A DNA stretch of 26,662 nucleotides, taken from positions 1 through 26,662 of the forward strand of contig NW_014578054.1 of assembly GCF_000485595.1 (NCBI RefSeq), read 5' to 3'. The notes beneath the pieces are model-generated. The model was not told the origin of the DNA. It made no database searches and saw nothing but the letters and a program-made list of their open reading frames with translations. The DNA comes from Priapulus caudatus. Taxonomy: Eukaryota > Priapulida > Priapulimorpha > Priapulimorphida > Priapulidae. The translations under genes were made by a program, and so were the position numbers. Below, one piece after another: positions 1-9,861 of the stretch. The stretch's first letter is position 1. Each line of letters opens with the position of its first letter.

Positions 1-1007
1 CTCAAATCGATAATGTGACATCACTTCGTTACTCTCTAAGAAATGGCTTTACATTTTTTGTGGTTTTCCGTTCATGTTTCAAAGAATAAAACGATAAATG
101 TTGATGTGTATCTACTCGTACAATGACCGTTGCTACCATGTTTTTCACCGATGAGTATTGCTAGATCAAGTTAACCACTGTCCACTATAACAATTGCAAA
201 TCACTGTTTCACTGCATTGGCAGCTATAACACCCAAGGTATTATCATGCTATTTAATGTCAAGAACACTGCAGTGACAATGACCGACGCGATAATGTTTG
301 ACAATTTTGTATATTAGAAACTATATTTTCCAGCGAGCTGTTGCAAATGCAAAAAATAATATCTAGTGATGACCAGCGACATTGTCGTATGACAACTCAT
401 AGTTAGCCCAATCACAGCTGTGATGTTTCATCAACACGTGACACACATTTTCGGCATGTCCAGTGGTTCGCCCATTTGGTTTGAGCGATCGCTAATCTGG
501 ATCACAAATTGCTGACCTGCTGACTCAGTGACAAGGTCGATTCAGAGGGAGCCAATATGGCAGCATGCAACCCACTACTTGGTGTTTTTATAGACAGTTG
601 CTCTGTTGGAGGCACGTTTGAGGATTGCAATACATCTGTCAAACAGACCAGTTTATGTGTTTAGGGAAATGCAGAGAAGACCTTCTTTCTTTGTAGACCT
701 GGGGTATTTATTGTGCGAAACTGCAAATACCCGAATACATGATATATACCGCAGATATATATGCAGATCAACAGAACTGTTCTGATATAAAATTTACATA
801 ACATTGATTATTAAAGTAGCTTCCAAACACCTTACTGCTGTACACGTATGTATAGTTGTATGTGGTGATGTTAAATAAATATTTTGCATGACATTTAACT
901 AAGAGTAAGAGTAATTGTCATTTGACTCAATATACACATATATGTACAATGCGGAGTACAGGAATACACTATATATACCTACACAGAATAATAGAATATT
1001 CCTTATA
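1..1007. other. Intergenic, no gene seen
   Basis: This stretch is AT-rich with frequent stops in all frames and no recognisable domain. A weak hairpin (GGGTATTT near 701 pairing with AATACCC near 727) and short TATA/ATAT tracts near 738-760 and 930-980 are the only local structure I can point to. I see no convincing exon, RNA gene or transposon end before about 1008. Confidence 0.5.
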
Positions 1008-1080
1008 CAGGTACAACACCGATTTTCCGGAAGCCTTGGTTCCAAGGCCTTTCGGATTATCCGTTTTTCCGGACCAAAAG
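1008..1080. mobile_element. pogo/Tigger-like transposon end fragment
   Basis: The segment starts CAGGTACAACACCGATTTTC after a TA dinucleotide and continues with TTTCGGATTATCCGTTTTTC and CCGGACC. Repeated 'ATTATCCG / TTTTCCGGA' blocks behind a CAG start and a TA target are typical of pogo/Tigger (Tc1-mariner superfamily) terminal repeats. No matching opposite end was found, so this is a fragment. The family call rests on remembered terminal motifs. Confidence 0.5.
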
Positions 1081-1275
1081 ACTGAAAAGAGATCACATAA
1101 TAATAATTCAAACAATACATCTCTGAGCAGCTAATACCTCCCATGTCTCTAAAGCACCATGCAACTGCTAGAAACTTAAATTAACAAATATTAAAGTAAA
1201 TAAATTGATTAAATTTTATTAGTAACAAGTTTATCATCTGTAGTATAATTGACAGATTAATTTATTACAGTATAA

Positions 1276-1462
1276 ATGAAACTGCTACACGGCGATGCGG
1301 CTACATGGCCGACGCGTTACACGGCGACGCGGTTACACAAATACACGGCTACACGAGTACACGGCTATGCGGCTACATTGCGACGGTACGTGAATACACA
1401 CGGCGCGTACACGGCGACGCGGCTACATGGCGACGCGGTTACACAAATTCACGGCTTTGAAC
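1276..1462 (+). repeat. GC-rich minisatellite (ACACGGCGACGCGG-type)
   Basis: Degenerate units of the form 'tacacggcgacgcggt / tacacggctacacgag / tacacggctatgcggc' repeat irregularly. A longer block, GGCTACATGG..GACGCGTTACACGGCGACGCGGTTACACAAATACACGGC, recurs near 1418-1455. An open frame of 86 codons crosses the array, but its YTATRLHG-like periodicity follows the DNA repeat, so I do not call a gene. Confidence 0.7.
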
Positions 1463-1743
1463 AAGGAACTCTTCGCGAAAGACAATTCAACTTCTGGCGC
1501 ATTGTATACAGCTGTGAATGTGAGTTACATTTCTAAAATCTAGATACATATAGACCAGAAGTAGATAATAGGGAAGGAGTGTGACTTCAATAAACAAAGG
1601 AAATTCGTCATTTCACTAGGCTTAGAATACCTACGATTTACTACGCGTAACTCAACCAACTTGAGCTCAAATCGTACACAGTACATTCGCCTAGCTTGTG
1701 CGAAATGTTTCCTCATACACCCGCCAATCCGGAAACAGACTAA

Positions 1744-2355
1744 AGGCCAAGACACACTGCAGCGACAGCGACCGCCGTGTAACGACAACGACTTTTCAGA
1801 ATGAGCCATTGCACACCACCGCACAACGACGCGCGACAACCTCACCGACAAAATATTTAGGATCGTTTCTATATTCCCAGCGACAGTCGCCGCAACACTA
1901 TTACAATAGGCCAATCGCAGCCGTTTCGATCTGCACGTGGACATACAATTACGTCATAAATAACAATAATGCTAGCCAAGACGAGTAGACTGGTCTCCGG
2001 CGCTAAACTACGCGACGCATGTCACAACAATAGGGCCGTGAACAGTCTAACCAAAGCGCAAGCTGTGGGCCTGTTGCAAGCTAGACACAGTACGTACAGT
2101 ACATGATAATTTGCTGCGTATATTTTACTTTATTATCTTATCGATTCTCTATGCCTAGAGAGTTTTTGCAGCCTGTATTAAAGCAGCAGCATGAGTTTTT
2201 GCCGTTTGGTCAGTGATAATGTGTACCACTGTGCGAGTGCTTGGTGAACTTTGACCTAATGTCGGTCGCTGTCGCTGCAGTGTGTTTGCGCCAGTCGCGC
2301 GACTTTTTTCGTTTGCGTTACGGTCGGTCGCTGTCGCTGCAGTGTGTCTTGGCCT
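1744..2355. mobile_element. 612-bp inverted-repeat element with TAA target duplication (PIF/Harbinger-like MITE)
   Basis: The two ends are inverted copies of about 31 bp beginning AGGCCAAGACACACTGCAGC and continuing with GACAGCGACCG. Each end is flanked by TAA (1741-1743 and 2356-2358). The right end carries a second, internal copy of the CACTGCAGCGACAGCGACCG motif (about 2265-2286). A TWA target duplication is the PIF/Harbinger signature; no transposase frame is present, so the element is non-autonomous. The ORFs that cross it are artefacts of the repeats. Confidence 0.75.
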
Positions 2356-2358
2356 TAA

Positions 2359-2975
2359 AACGTTACGACACGATTCTCCATTCTGTTGCCAGAAAACCAA
2401 TGTATAACCCGCCTAACTTGAAACAAAAGACAGCTACTAACGACTCTTGCGCACTCTTGTCCCTCGGCGATGCGGTGTGGCTCGCTGGGCGATTGGACTG
2501 GAGCTGCTGCTGATTGTGGTAAGCGTGCATGCGTGGGGGCATTACCAGCTGTAAATAGGTCAAAGATTAGCTGCGCGAGTGTTGCATCAATGTCACTAAT
2601 CGTCATCTATGTTTTCACAAGAAGCTTTGTCGCATCTGAAGTTGGGCCATATTGTCACACTGAACGAACAATCTATTAGAATAAGTGCTGGATAGAAATA
2701 AGACTAATGAGAATAAAGAACAATATATAAATTGACACACGCAATCAGAAATTGACATTATTATATTTGTCTACCGATATTACCCTAACCCTAACCTGTG
2801 CCAGGCTTGGTGGGCGGGGCCACAGTAAACTTTGAAAATTGAAGGGCTGTACGATCAAGAGCTACCTAGTCAAGATATTATTGATAAATATTTAAACTTA
2901 AGATAAAATACACCTAACATTTCTGATGTCTGAATTAGGTAATATAGTTATCTCTAAGTTCTAACATAAGCCTAC
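2359..2975. other. Intergenic or intronic stretch, no supported exon
   Basis: This is presumably intron of the ZSWIM-like gene read on the minus strand, but no continuation of that domain is visible. A plus-strand GTAAGC donor-like site lies near 2519 after a short open frame; I give it little weight. CCCTAACCCTAACC at about 2784-2797 is two telomere-like units only. The 3' part (2680-2970) is AT-rich. Confidence 0.4.
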
Positions 2976-3247
2976 CTTTGGTTTGGACGTTTTCCTTTCG
3001 ACAAAGAAACTGCCTTTCGTCCTCCGTGCTTACGCTTACAGGCTAGATCAATTTCAGTGTACCTCAACTTATCACTAAAATAACGATTAGGAGCACGGTT
3101 CCTTCCAGTTTTAAGCGTTCTACTGCTGCGGATGTACACATGTACATTAGTGAAACTGTTGGTTTCATATTGCTTGATTGCATTGAACTCTTCAAACAGG
3201 GAGAATTCCTGCCCAACTTTAGTTATATCTCCCAACGCCTCAGCCAT
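2976..3247 (-). CDS. ZSWIM1/ZSWIM3-like protein, N-terminal exon (partial gene)
   Basis: The exon begins at an ATG (3245-3247 on the plus strand) and runs 90 codons plus two bases to a good donor (CAAAG|GTAGGC); an in-frame TAG follows the donor at once, so splicing is required. The peptide has the pattern I associate with the N-terminus of ZSWIM1/ZSWIM3-like proteins, a family related to FAR1/MULE transposase-derived DNA-binding domains: residues about 14-27 read EFSLFEEFNAIKQY, about 41-45 SSRTL, then RNRAPNRYFSDKLRYTEI, a Cys/His-Gly-Gly segment (CKRKHGG), and a final GKRPNQ. The downstream zinc-binding, DDE-derived and SWIM regions are absent. The 18 bases upstream of the ATG abut an inverted-repeat element, so the native promoter may be displaced or supplied by it. 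The family is assigned from memory of the motif pattern. The role is inferred as nuclear; the gene could be functional or a stranded exon. Confidence 0.7.
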
Positions 3248-3509
3248 GACAGTCCTATTGACTAGTGCGTTCGATTTGCTTCCCCAGAGCCACCTGGGTT
3301 AACCTGGGTACGAAATCGAACGGCACTGGGTTAGGGAAGATAACGAACGGTTTTTTGGGTTAACCCGGTTAATTATCATCATTGGATGCCAGTGACAAGA
3401 AATAAAAGTGTCAATGACACTGTAGCTCACCACAAAAAAGGACACAAATGAGTGAGTGAGAAGAAGTCAGTTTTAATTGAGGCAACCATCACCGTACATT
3501 ATAGAAACG

Positions 3510-3547
3510 AAGAGTATATATGGGAGAAACTCCCATTATATACTCTT
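3510..3547. repeat. Near-perfect short hairpin
   Basis: AAGAGTATATATGGGAG and CTCCCATTATATACTCTT pair almost perfectly (one bulged base) around a 3-base loop. The loop is too small for a typical microRNA precursor, so I read it as a cruciform-prone palindrome inside the larger inverted-repeat element. Confidence 0.75.
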
Positions 3548-4195
3548 GATAATTATGTGTGTAATTTTTATGTGAAAATAAATGTTTTGAATGTGAAAGT
3601 CTGAGATGAGGGCGAGTGGATGGCGTTACACCTAAATGGTCGCCATTTAACGTTTTTATAAATATTCAGATTTAGGCACTGCTAAAAGCGGACTCCGATG
3701 TGTAACGTGTAAGATTGAGAAGATACGCTTATTCCACGTAGCTGCATGTACCACGTGACAATGGTGTTTCCCTGCCCATAACACAACTTTTGTCAAAGGT
3801 TATGGTTGCATGGAAGTGTTTACTTCGTATGAGTTTTTTCTAGCAGTTGCCACCTGTATATCGCAATAAAAATTTATAAACAAATGAATCACAATTTGTG
3901 ATGTAGATGGCCGCTATACCCGCTTTGATGTTTCTTAGCATGCCGTTCGAAAATAAATAGGTTATGCTGCGTTCCGACATGTTTTGTAAAACTTTACTCT
4001 ATATAGACGTTTTATTGCAGGGTGGAGAGGGAAACTACCAATTTGCATTAAAGATATTGTCAATGAAATCTTGTAAAACGAACCAGACGAGTGTGACACC
4101 ACAGACTGTTATCTGTGTGTCTATACCATAATATGCTATATAATTGCCAAAACCTACATAATTTGCATAATTTTTTTTTTAAATATCAAAACCCC

Positions 4196-4490
4196 TAGCC
4201 CTTATTCATTAACATACCAAAAATGAGCAAAATCCGTCGAACCTGCACTGACTAATGGCAATTCCCCTTTTTGCCAAAAAAATTGCCGTAGCTCGAAAGT
4301 ACGTCAATTAGCGTGCTCCAAAATAGGATGTTCAATATGGGAGCATAGCAGTAACAACTATACCCAATTTCAAACATGTGGGTCAAACGGTTCCTGAGTT
4401 ATCGTTGACCATAGCCAAATGTTGACGGACGACGACCCATGGCAATAGCTCCGCTTGACGATGTCAAGGTGAACTAAAAAAGAATAGCAA
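4196..4490 (+). repeat. Interspersed repeat resembling a widespread invertebrate non-autonomous element
   Basis: The text 'aaatgagcaaaatccgtcgaac ... gtgggtcaaacggttcctgagttatcg ... acggacgacgaccc' followed by 'atggcaatagctcc', a small hairpin CTTGAC-GAT-GTCAAG and 'gtgaactaaaaa' matches my memory of a common repeat tail in several marine invertebrate genomes (atrg-AGCTC..hairpin..GTGARCTAAAAA). The source element cannot be named without a repeat library. It is nested inside 3265-4853. Confidence 0.45.
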
Positions 4491-4853
4491 TTGCAATCTT
4501 ATTATTAATGAAATCTAAGAATGAGCGGCTCAAGGATAAAGAGCATGTCCAGTAATAAACATCATCCTATCCACTCACCGTCCTTGAGCAAACACACGCA
4601 GTCATAATTAACACTGCTACATTCATGCAGCACTGATCCTGCACTGATATCGTCCCCATGCATGGTGTCGTTGCAATGGATTGTGGGATACTTCCCCAAA
4701 GCCCCCACCCCAAGTGAGCGGCTCGGCGAGCGGGTTACTTCGGCCTCACCCGGGTTGACCCGACGCAAAAATACCACGTGACTGCCAAATCGAACGTATT
4801 TGGGGCTGGCCCGAGTAGACCCAGGTTAACTTGGAGAAGCAAATCGAACGCAC

Positions 4854-5675
4854 CAAACTCCACAACAGATGGCGCTCTCGCTCATGGGCTCAATCTACCA
4901 CTGCCACAAGCAGATTTCCGTTACAATTTGTAACGCTTTTTTACTACAAGTTTTACAGCAGCCACGTTACTCGTATCCTATGTAATAAGATTTGGACTAA
5001 TAAAAGTTGCAAAGATTTTAAAAATCCAACCATTATTTTATGAACAATTTGATAAAATAGTGATACGAAATAGTGCGCGTATTGTGCGCCCATTTACTAC
5101 TTTCAAATCATGCGCTGTTTACGAATCTCCATTCGAGGATTTCCCCGGAGCTCCGCCCACTTTAAAAATAGTACTAGCATTGTGGCAGTGGTATCCTGAG
5201 TGTACGAAGGTGCACTGCATGCAGTTTGCGAACGCAGTAGACATTTCCAGTTTCGCAGTGCATTATGGTTCGCACTTGTCCGCGGCATTTTGCAAAATGG
5301 GAAATCCGTAAATCCAGAAAAAATAAATGTATTTACGTCGCCGTAAATATAGCCACAGCGAACAATCTTATCAGGTAAGAATTTGACCACGGTTTAGTCG
5401 CGTTAGTTCTTACTTTTAATGTAAAAAAATGGCGACAAATTTTTTTTACAAATTTTACCATAGAAAATTCGTGACGTAGGCACGCCCTAGTTAATTTAAC
5501 TTTAAGTGTAAATAAATAGATTGAATTGAATTAAATTTGGAGGTCGAGTTAGCGTATTTTACGTCATATTCATGCTGCTACAATTCGACATATTATGTTG
5601 CTTGTTGCGCAAATCATCTATGAAGTTATAGGCCTTGTCGATCACGTACAAATTCCTCATCAAATACTTATAATA
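4854..5675. other. Gene-poor stretch with one candidate splice donor
   Basis: No domain is visible. A 16-codon plus-strand frame starts at ATG 5327 and ends exactly at a strong donor (TATCAG|GTAAGA, exon end 5374). The flank holds short palindromic TTTACGTCGCCGTAAAT. This could be a small first exon or UTR exon, but no partner exon was found. The rest (5400-5675) is AT-rich and featureless. Confidence 0.3.
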
Positions 5676-6905
5676 GGCGCGTTCACACGGACGTTTTTGG
5701 CCCGAGCCTAATTAGGCCCGCGCCAGATTTGGCTCGAGCCGAGCGTTCACACGGACGTTTTTGGCCCGAGCCTAATTAGGCCCGTGCAGCCGATTTCGGT
5801 CCATCGAAAAACGTCGAACCAGGCCCGAACCAAATTTTAGGCACCAGTTTTCGCGCGAACGGTAGAGCGGTAGAATCGGTTGAGCAGTAGATGCCGCGAG
5901 TGCGAACGTGTACTTCGACGAAATAAAGTCCAAAACAGTATAAAAATTCGAAAAATTGATCAGGATGCACGTTTTCAAGATTGTATTTAAACTCGGAACG
6001 TAAGTAAACATCTGAATTGTAAACAACGCCATCTCGCCGACATACTGCCAAAGTATCTGTGAGATATTTGAGCAGGGGTCGAAATTAGCGGTATCCGATA
6101 TCCGCGGGATACCAGATTCTTGTGCGGGATACCAGATTTCAATACTTTGGTATCCCGCCAGGATAGTTAAAAAAAAACGTCATAATCAGGATAGTGGTTG
6201 TTGAGTTATCAACTTTATACGGCAGCGCATCTGAGCGAGTGCGAGAGCGCGACGTGCGCGCCTTAATTACTAATTTACTATGTCACACTAGCGTTTTTAT
6301 ACAGCAGGCATAGCATATTTGCAAGCGCAAGCGTGGCCGATGTTGATCATAATTGTGAACATGTGTATACATTGTATCATGATTGTATCAAGCGAGCCAG
6401 ACAATGCGTCTAGACAATACGTCTGCAGTGTACTGCAGTGTACAGTATATAACCACTCCTGATATAACACCTGTGTTGTATATATCTATGGTAAAATGAA
6501 ATGCTCGCGAATGCACTCAGCCCACTAATGATTGATTAGACGCGGGAGCGAGATTTTTATGTAATAATTACATTACATATTAATAATTTTCAAATGCTAT
6601 TATTGCATATTTCAAGATTTTGGATACCACATTGTTGAAATTACTATCCAAAAAAATCCGGGATACCAGATCTTTTGGGGGGATACCAGATTTCAATACC
6701 TGGTATCCCGAATGGTACCATAATAAAAATCTAATTTCGACCCCTGTTGAGCAATAAAATTTATTTGAATTTGAATTTGAATTTGACAGACAAGTATTCA
6801 CTTGCGTACGTGTGAACGCTCCGACTCAAACGGCCGAGCAAATTTGGCCCGAGCCAAATCTAGCCCATTTGGCTCGAGCCAAACCGGCATGACCGTGTGA
6901 ACGCC
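5676..6905. mobile_element. Inverted-repeat DNA element (GGCGCGTTCACACGG ends), split by a nested insertion
   Basis: The left end GGCGCGTTCACACGG (5676-5690) and right end CCGTGTGAACGCC (6893-6905) are inverted. Subterminal blocks TTTGGCTCGAGCC and TTGGCCCGAGCC occur on both sides (5728-5740, 6845-6855, 6869-6880). The left side has a 64-bp tandem duplication: GCGTTCACACGGACGTTTTT starts at both 5679 and 5743. Removing the nested element (6073-6746) leaves about 550 bp. No clear target duplication and no transposase were seen, so the superfamily is open. Confidence 0.65.
6073..6746. mobile_element. 674-bp nested hAT-like element with 5-bp target duplication
   Basis: CAGGGGTCGAAATTAG at 6073-6088 is exactly inverted at 6731-6746. 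The flanks are TTGAG on both sides (6068-6072, 6747-6751). Inside each end, 'gggataccagat..tttcaatac..tggtatcccg' blocks form further inverted repeats (about 6114-6160 and 6660-6710). A CAGGGG-type start fits hAT-related elements, some of which make 5-bp duplications; the family is inferred. No coding potential for a transposase is present. Confidence 0.75.
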
Positions 6906-8040
6906 GACTGATATGTCGCGTTGTAAGCCAAGCAGATAGAACCATAGATGACAAAATTCTCAGTTCATTGCTGTTGATGCTTGCTGCCATCTAGCGTCGC
7001 TTTTTGGACACCAATAACTGTACGTGCTAAGTAATATTTTATTTTCTCAGTACGGTATATCATGTTAATAAAATTGCGATTTATCTTAGTGGAAAGTTAT
7101 AACTTATAGTCGAATTTTATGGTTGTGTTACAAAGTAAGGTTACACATATATTGAAGGTAATGTTATAAATCACGTTATTTTTTAAGTGGCAATAATATG
7201 TCGCAATTGTGGCCGCAATACTGGCCTAATATGTCGATCTTAATAATCAATAATGTCTGTATTAACCAATTATATGTCTGAACCTTTTCCTATTTCACAA
7301 GAATCTCCTGTTGCAGATGGGTCGTCGTTGCGCATCGGGTACTACAGATATGTACACGAAGGTAGTTTAGGTTGTTTTAGTATTCTGTTTGACGCAAATA
7401 CATGCACTTTCCTACGCGTCAATATGGCGGCACTCGACTTCGAAACGCCGGTCGCGGAAAATTTTTTTTCACAACACAGTTCGACGAAAACTGAAACGCC
7501 ACCGCTGCGGCGCCATGTTTATGCGTAGAAGAGGCACTGGTTGGTGTTTAATAACCTGCTGGAAGTTTCTGTCTTAAGTGAAAAACGGCTTTCTGATTGT
7601 ATTTTAATGTTTGTTGTAGAAATTAATAATCACAGATCAGATGAAGGCATGAAATATCAGGCAGATTTATCAGATGAATTTTTGTGAAATTTTATGAAAT
7701 TTTATGAAGGCAGAAATATCAGATGAAGGCATGAAATTATTATGAGCGGGAACACTACCGCGGGAAATTTGTGTTTACATGCATTGACTAAATTCACAGC
7801 GATCACTAGATACAATAATGTAACCCAAACCCAGGATAGGGGTCGTGCACAGGACCATAAGGCGTACAGGAGGGTGTATCAGGATTTTTTCTCGGCGTGG
7901 GTCGTGATTCGATATTTGTTGGACCTTTTCACAAATGCGATAGCAGCAAGATGTCGATTGCAATGTCGATACAAACAGGGCGGTGTACAGGATTTGTACC
8001 CAAAAAAAACGGGCGGGCGTGGCGTCTAACCAGGTAACTC
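6906..8040. other. No supported gene; short direct repeats
   Basis: The region is AT-rich with a small GC-richer patch near 7420-7530. The 91-codon plus-strand frame from 7253 has no recognisable domain and no good codon signature, so it is not called. Short direct copies of ATCAGATGAAGGCATGAAAT lie about 80 bp apart near 7640 and 7720. A six-base motif series GAAATTTTATGAAATTTTATGAA lies between them. Confidence 0.4.
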
Positions 8041-8190
8041 AAACTATGGTAGACGCGAAAGGGGGGTTCTGGGGGGCCCTCGCCCAGCAAAATTTTTTGA
8101 AATTAGACCTCCTTAGATGCGTTTCTGCGGCAGAGCCAGGGGGTCCGGACCCCTGCGACCCCCCTGCTTACACGCCAGCTGACATTTACA
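8041..8190. mobile_element. Decayed DNA-transposon end, G/C-run type (possibly hAT)
   Basis: GC-run text 'ggggggttctggggggccctcg' is followed by the near palindrome AGGGGGTCCGGACCCCTG and then 'cgacccccctgcttacacgccag'. Similar 'gaccccccc-tgcatacaccc' text recurs at about 8545-8575. Such '...GACCCCCCTGCxTACxC' ends are common on hAT-like elements in animals. No inverted mate with a target duplication was found, so this is a tentative fragment call. Confidence 0.35.
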
Positions 8191-8514
8191 TTAAACCAAA
8201 AAAATTTGTTTCAAAAACGAAATTATCAGTTTAAAAAACAAGTTTCTCATGATTCAGTGGAAAACAGAGTTTTTTGAACTTTTTGACTCTATCTTGTCTT
8301 GTCTTTGTCCTTTGTCAGTCTTTGTCTCTTCTTTTATGAAACAAAATTTTTGTTTAAAAAAAAAGGCTCAGTTTTCAGAATTGCTTGCGAATTTGCGATA
8401 GATTTAGTCACGCAGACTTGCAATGTCTTTGGACTGCATTTCTGCGTACCTGCATCTTAATATTATGCTCATTGTAAAAAGCCTCGAAAAAAATGTACTT
8501 TGGAAAAAATGCTG

Positions 8515-8585
8515 GACCTTTTTAAAATTTTGGGGGCGTCGTTACGACCCTCCGACCCCCCCCCTGCATACACCCATGGATCACG
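8515..8585. mobile_element. Second G/C-run transposon-end-like segment
   Basis: 'gacctttttaaaattttgggggcgtcgttacgaccctccgacccccccctgcatacaccc' has the same layout and orientation as the 8041-8190 segment (a G run, then a C run, then CTGCxTACACxC). The same orientation means the two are not ends of one element but diverged related fragments. Confidence 0.3.
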
Positions 8586-8676
8586 CCAGTACAGCACGCA
8601 ACGTAACACGCGACCAACACCGCGGGTTTACACAGCACGTAACACGACGCCGGTACCCACGCCACGTACCGCAGCG

Positions 8677-8746
8677 TACACGCATGTACACGCAGGTACA
8701 CGCATGTACACGCGGGTACACGCACGTACACGCACGTACACGCGTA
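8677..8746 (+). repeat. 10-bp minisatellite TACACGCAYG x7
   Basis: Seven consecutive 10-base units read TACACGCATG, TACACGCAGG, TACACGCATG, TACACGCGGG, TACACGCACG, TACACGCACG and TACACGCG. Less regular 'cgtaacacg' relatives precede it from about 8590. Open frames across it (THVHARTRV-like) only mirror the repeat. Confidence 0.85.
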
Positions 8747-8837
8747 AACTCTATTATGTAGGCCTACTCTTGATTTTAACTTACTTTCAAAAGTGTCAAA
8801 ATGTATGAATTGGGATTAACGTGTGAATAAATGTGTA

Positions 8838-8986
8838 GGGGGTGGGGTGCGTGTGTATGCATGCATATGTGCACGCGCGTGTATGTGTGTGTGTGCGCGT
8901 GTGTGTGTGTGTGTGTGCGTGTGTGTGTGCGTGCGTGCGTGCGTGCGTATGTGTGTGTAGTGTGGTGTGTGTGGTGTGGTGTGTGT

Positions 8987-9035
<49 letters not shown>

Positions 9036-9276
9036 TTGTATGTGTGCGCGAGTGCGAGCGTGTGTACGCTTATGTGGGTGAGACCGTGAGCGTGTAAGTG
9101 CGGGCGTACGTGCGGGTGTGCACGGGTGTAGACATGTGTGTGTGCGCATATATGTGCGTCTGCGTGTGGTGTCTGCATGCGTGGCTGCGCATGTAGTACG
9201 GGTGTGCGCGTGCGTGCGTGTGTGATTACATGTGTGCATGCGTATGCGCACGTGCACGTGTGTACGTGTGCATGCA
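8838..9276 (+). repeat. Long TG/CG alternating purine-pyrimidine tract
   Basis: About 440 bases of GTGTGT, GCGTGC, GTATGT and GCGCGC with few breaks, including an uninterrupted GT run near 8990-9021 and GTGGTGTGTGTGGTGTG variants near 8960-8990. Alternating purine-pyrimidine DNA of this length can adopt Z-DNA and is prone to slippage. The 150-codon 'HTHTHT' and 'VCVCVC' frames on both strands are artefacts. Confidence 0.95.
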
Positions 9277-9516
9277 TAATGATAAGCTATTCCATGTTCT
9301 TAAACATTCTCCACACACATTTACGTGTTGCGTTTCAAGTTTTTAAACATATGCAGTCGAATTTATACGCCATGCTAGCAGATTTTATTATATCTCCTAC
9401 ATACTTTGTTTTGCAGCCGACCCTGTCTTCTGTGTGCACTCACTAGTGGCGATATGGTCCCCATGTCCGCAGGCTACGAGATCTAACCTGACCAATAAAA
9501 ATCGCACAAGTATAGA

Positions 9517-9605
9517 CACTAAATGATTTTATGACTGTCACTAAATCATTTAGTGTCAGTCATTAAATCATTTAGTGTCTATCATTAAATCATTTAGTGT
9601 TTGTC
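9517..9605. repeat. 22-bp tandem array of palindromes (CACTAAATCATTTAGTG)
   Basis: Units start at 9517, 9539, 9561 and 9583, a strict 22-bp step. The second unit holds the 17-base perfect palindrome CACTAAATCATTTAGTG (9539-9555); units three and four read CATTAAATCATTTAGTG; the first is diverged. Spacers read TCAGT, TCTAT and TTTGTC. Isolated half units ACTGTCACTAAAT recur at 9661-9673 and 9707-9719, with ATTGG (inverted CCAAT) boxes near 9624 and 9653. It could be the terminus of a fold-back element or a dyad protein-binding array. Confidence 0.85.
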
Positions 9606-9861
9606 AAAAATTACATGCCTATGATTGGCCGAGAAAAAATAAGTTGTATCTGATTGGTTGACTGTCACTAAATAGAATATATGATAGACATTAATTCGAA
9701 CATGTGACTGTCACTAAATACCATTTATGCCCCATCTCGCCTGCCATACGCGTGCACACAGTAATCCTGCTCTAGGCACCTGCTGCCACCTGGTGACAAG
9801 TTAAAACTATATTTATTAGCAATAAAAAAGACAGCTTTGCCTCTATCGCCTGGATCTGTGC

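Larger units (their letters stand above)
3265..4853. mobile_element. 1.6-kb element bounded by 18-bp inverted repeats
   Basis: GTGCGTTCGATTTGCTTC occurs at 3265-3282 and as its exact reverse complement at 4836-4853. Subterminal parts also echo each other: AACCTGGGT, a second (A)CGTTCGATTT copy on each side (near 3312-3323 inverted and 4786-4797), and GGGTTAACCC / GGGTCAACCCGGGT blocks. The interior lacks any credible transposase, so this is a non-autonomous or decayed DNA transposon of unassigned superfamily. I could not find a convincing target duplication. A hairpin and a second interspersed repeat lie inside and are listed separately. Confidence 0.65.

Noticed and set aside
2784-2797. CCCTAACCCTAACC telomere-like text
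   Set aside because: Only two units and in the middle of ordinary sequence; too short to be an interstitial telomere.
5772-6051. Minus-strand frames of 86-91 codons inside the 5676-6905 element
   Set aside because: Two overlapping frames of similar length, no transposase or DNA-binding motif recognised, and they run into the terminal repeats.
7253-7528. 91-codon plus-strand frame
   Set aside because: No recognisable domain, no splice or promoter support.
8796-9277. 153-codon His/Thr-rich open frames on the minus strand
   Set aside because: Fully explained by the TG/CG tract; no independent coding signal.
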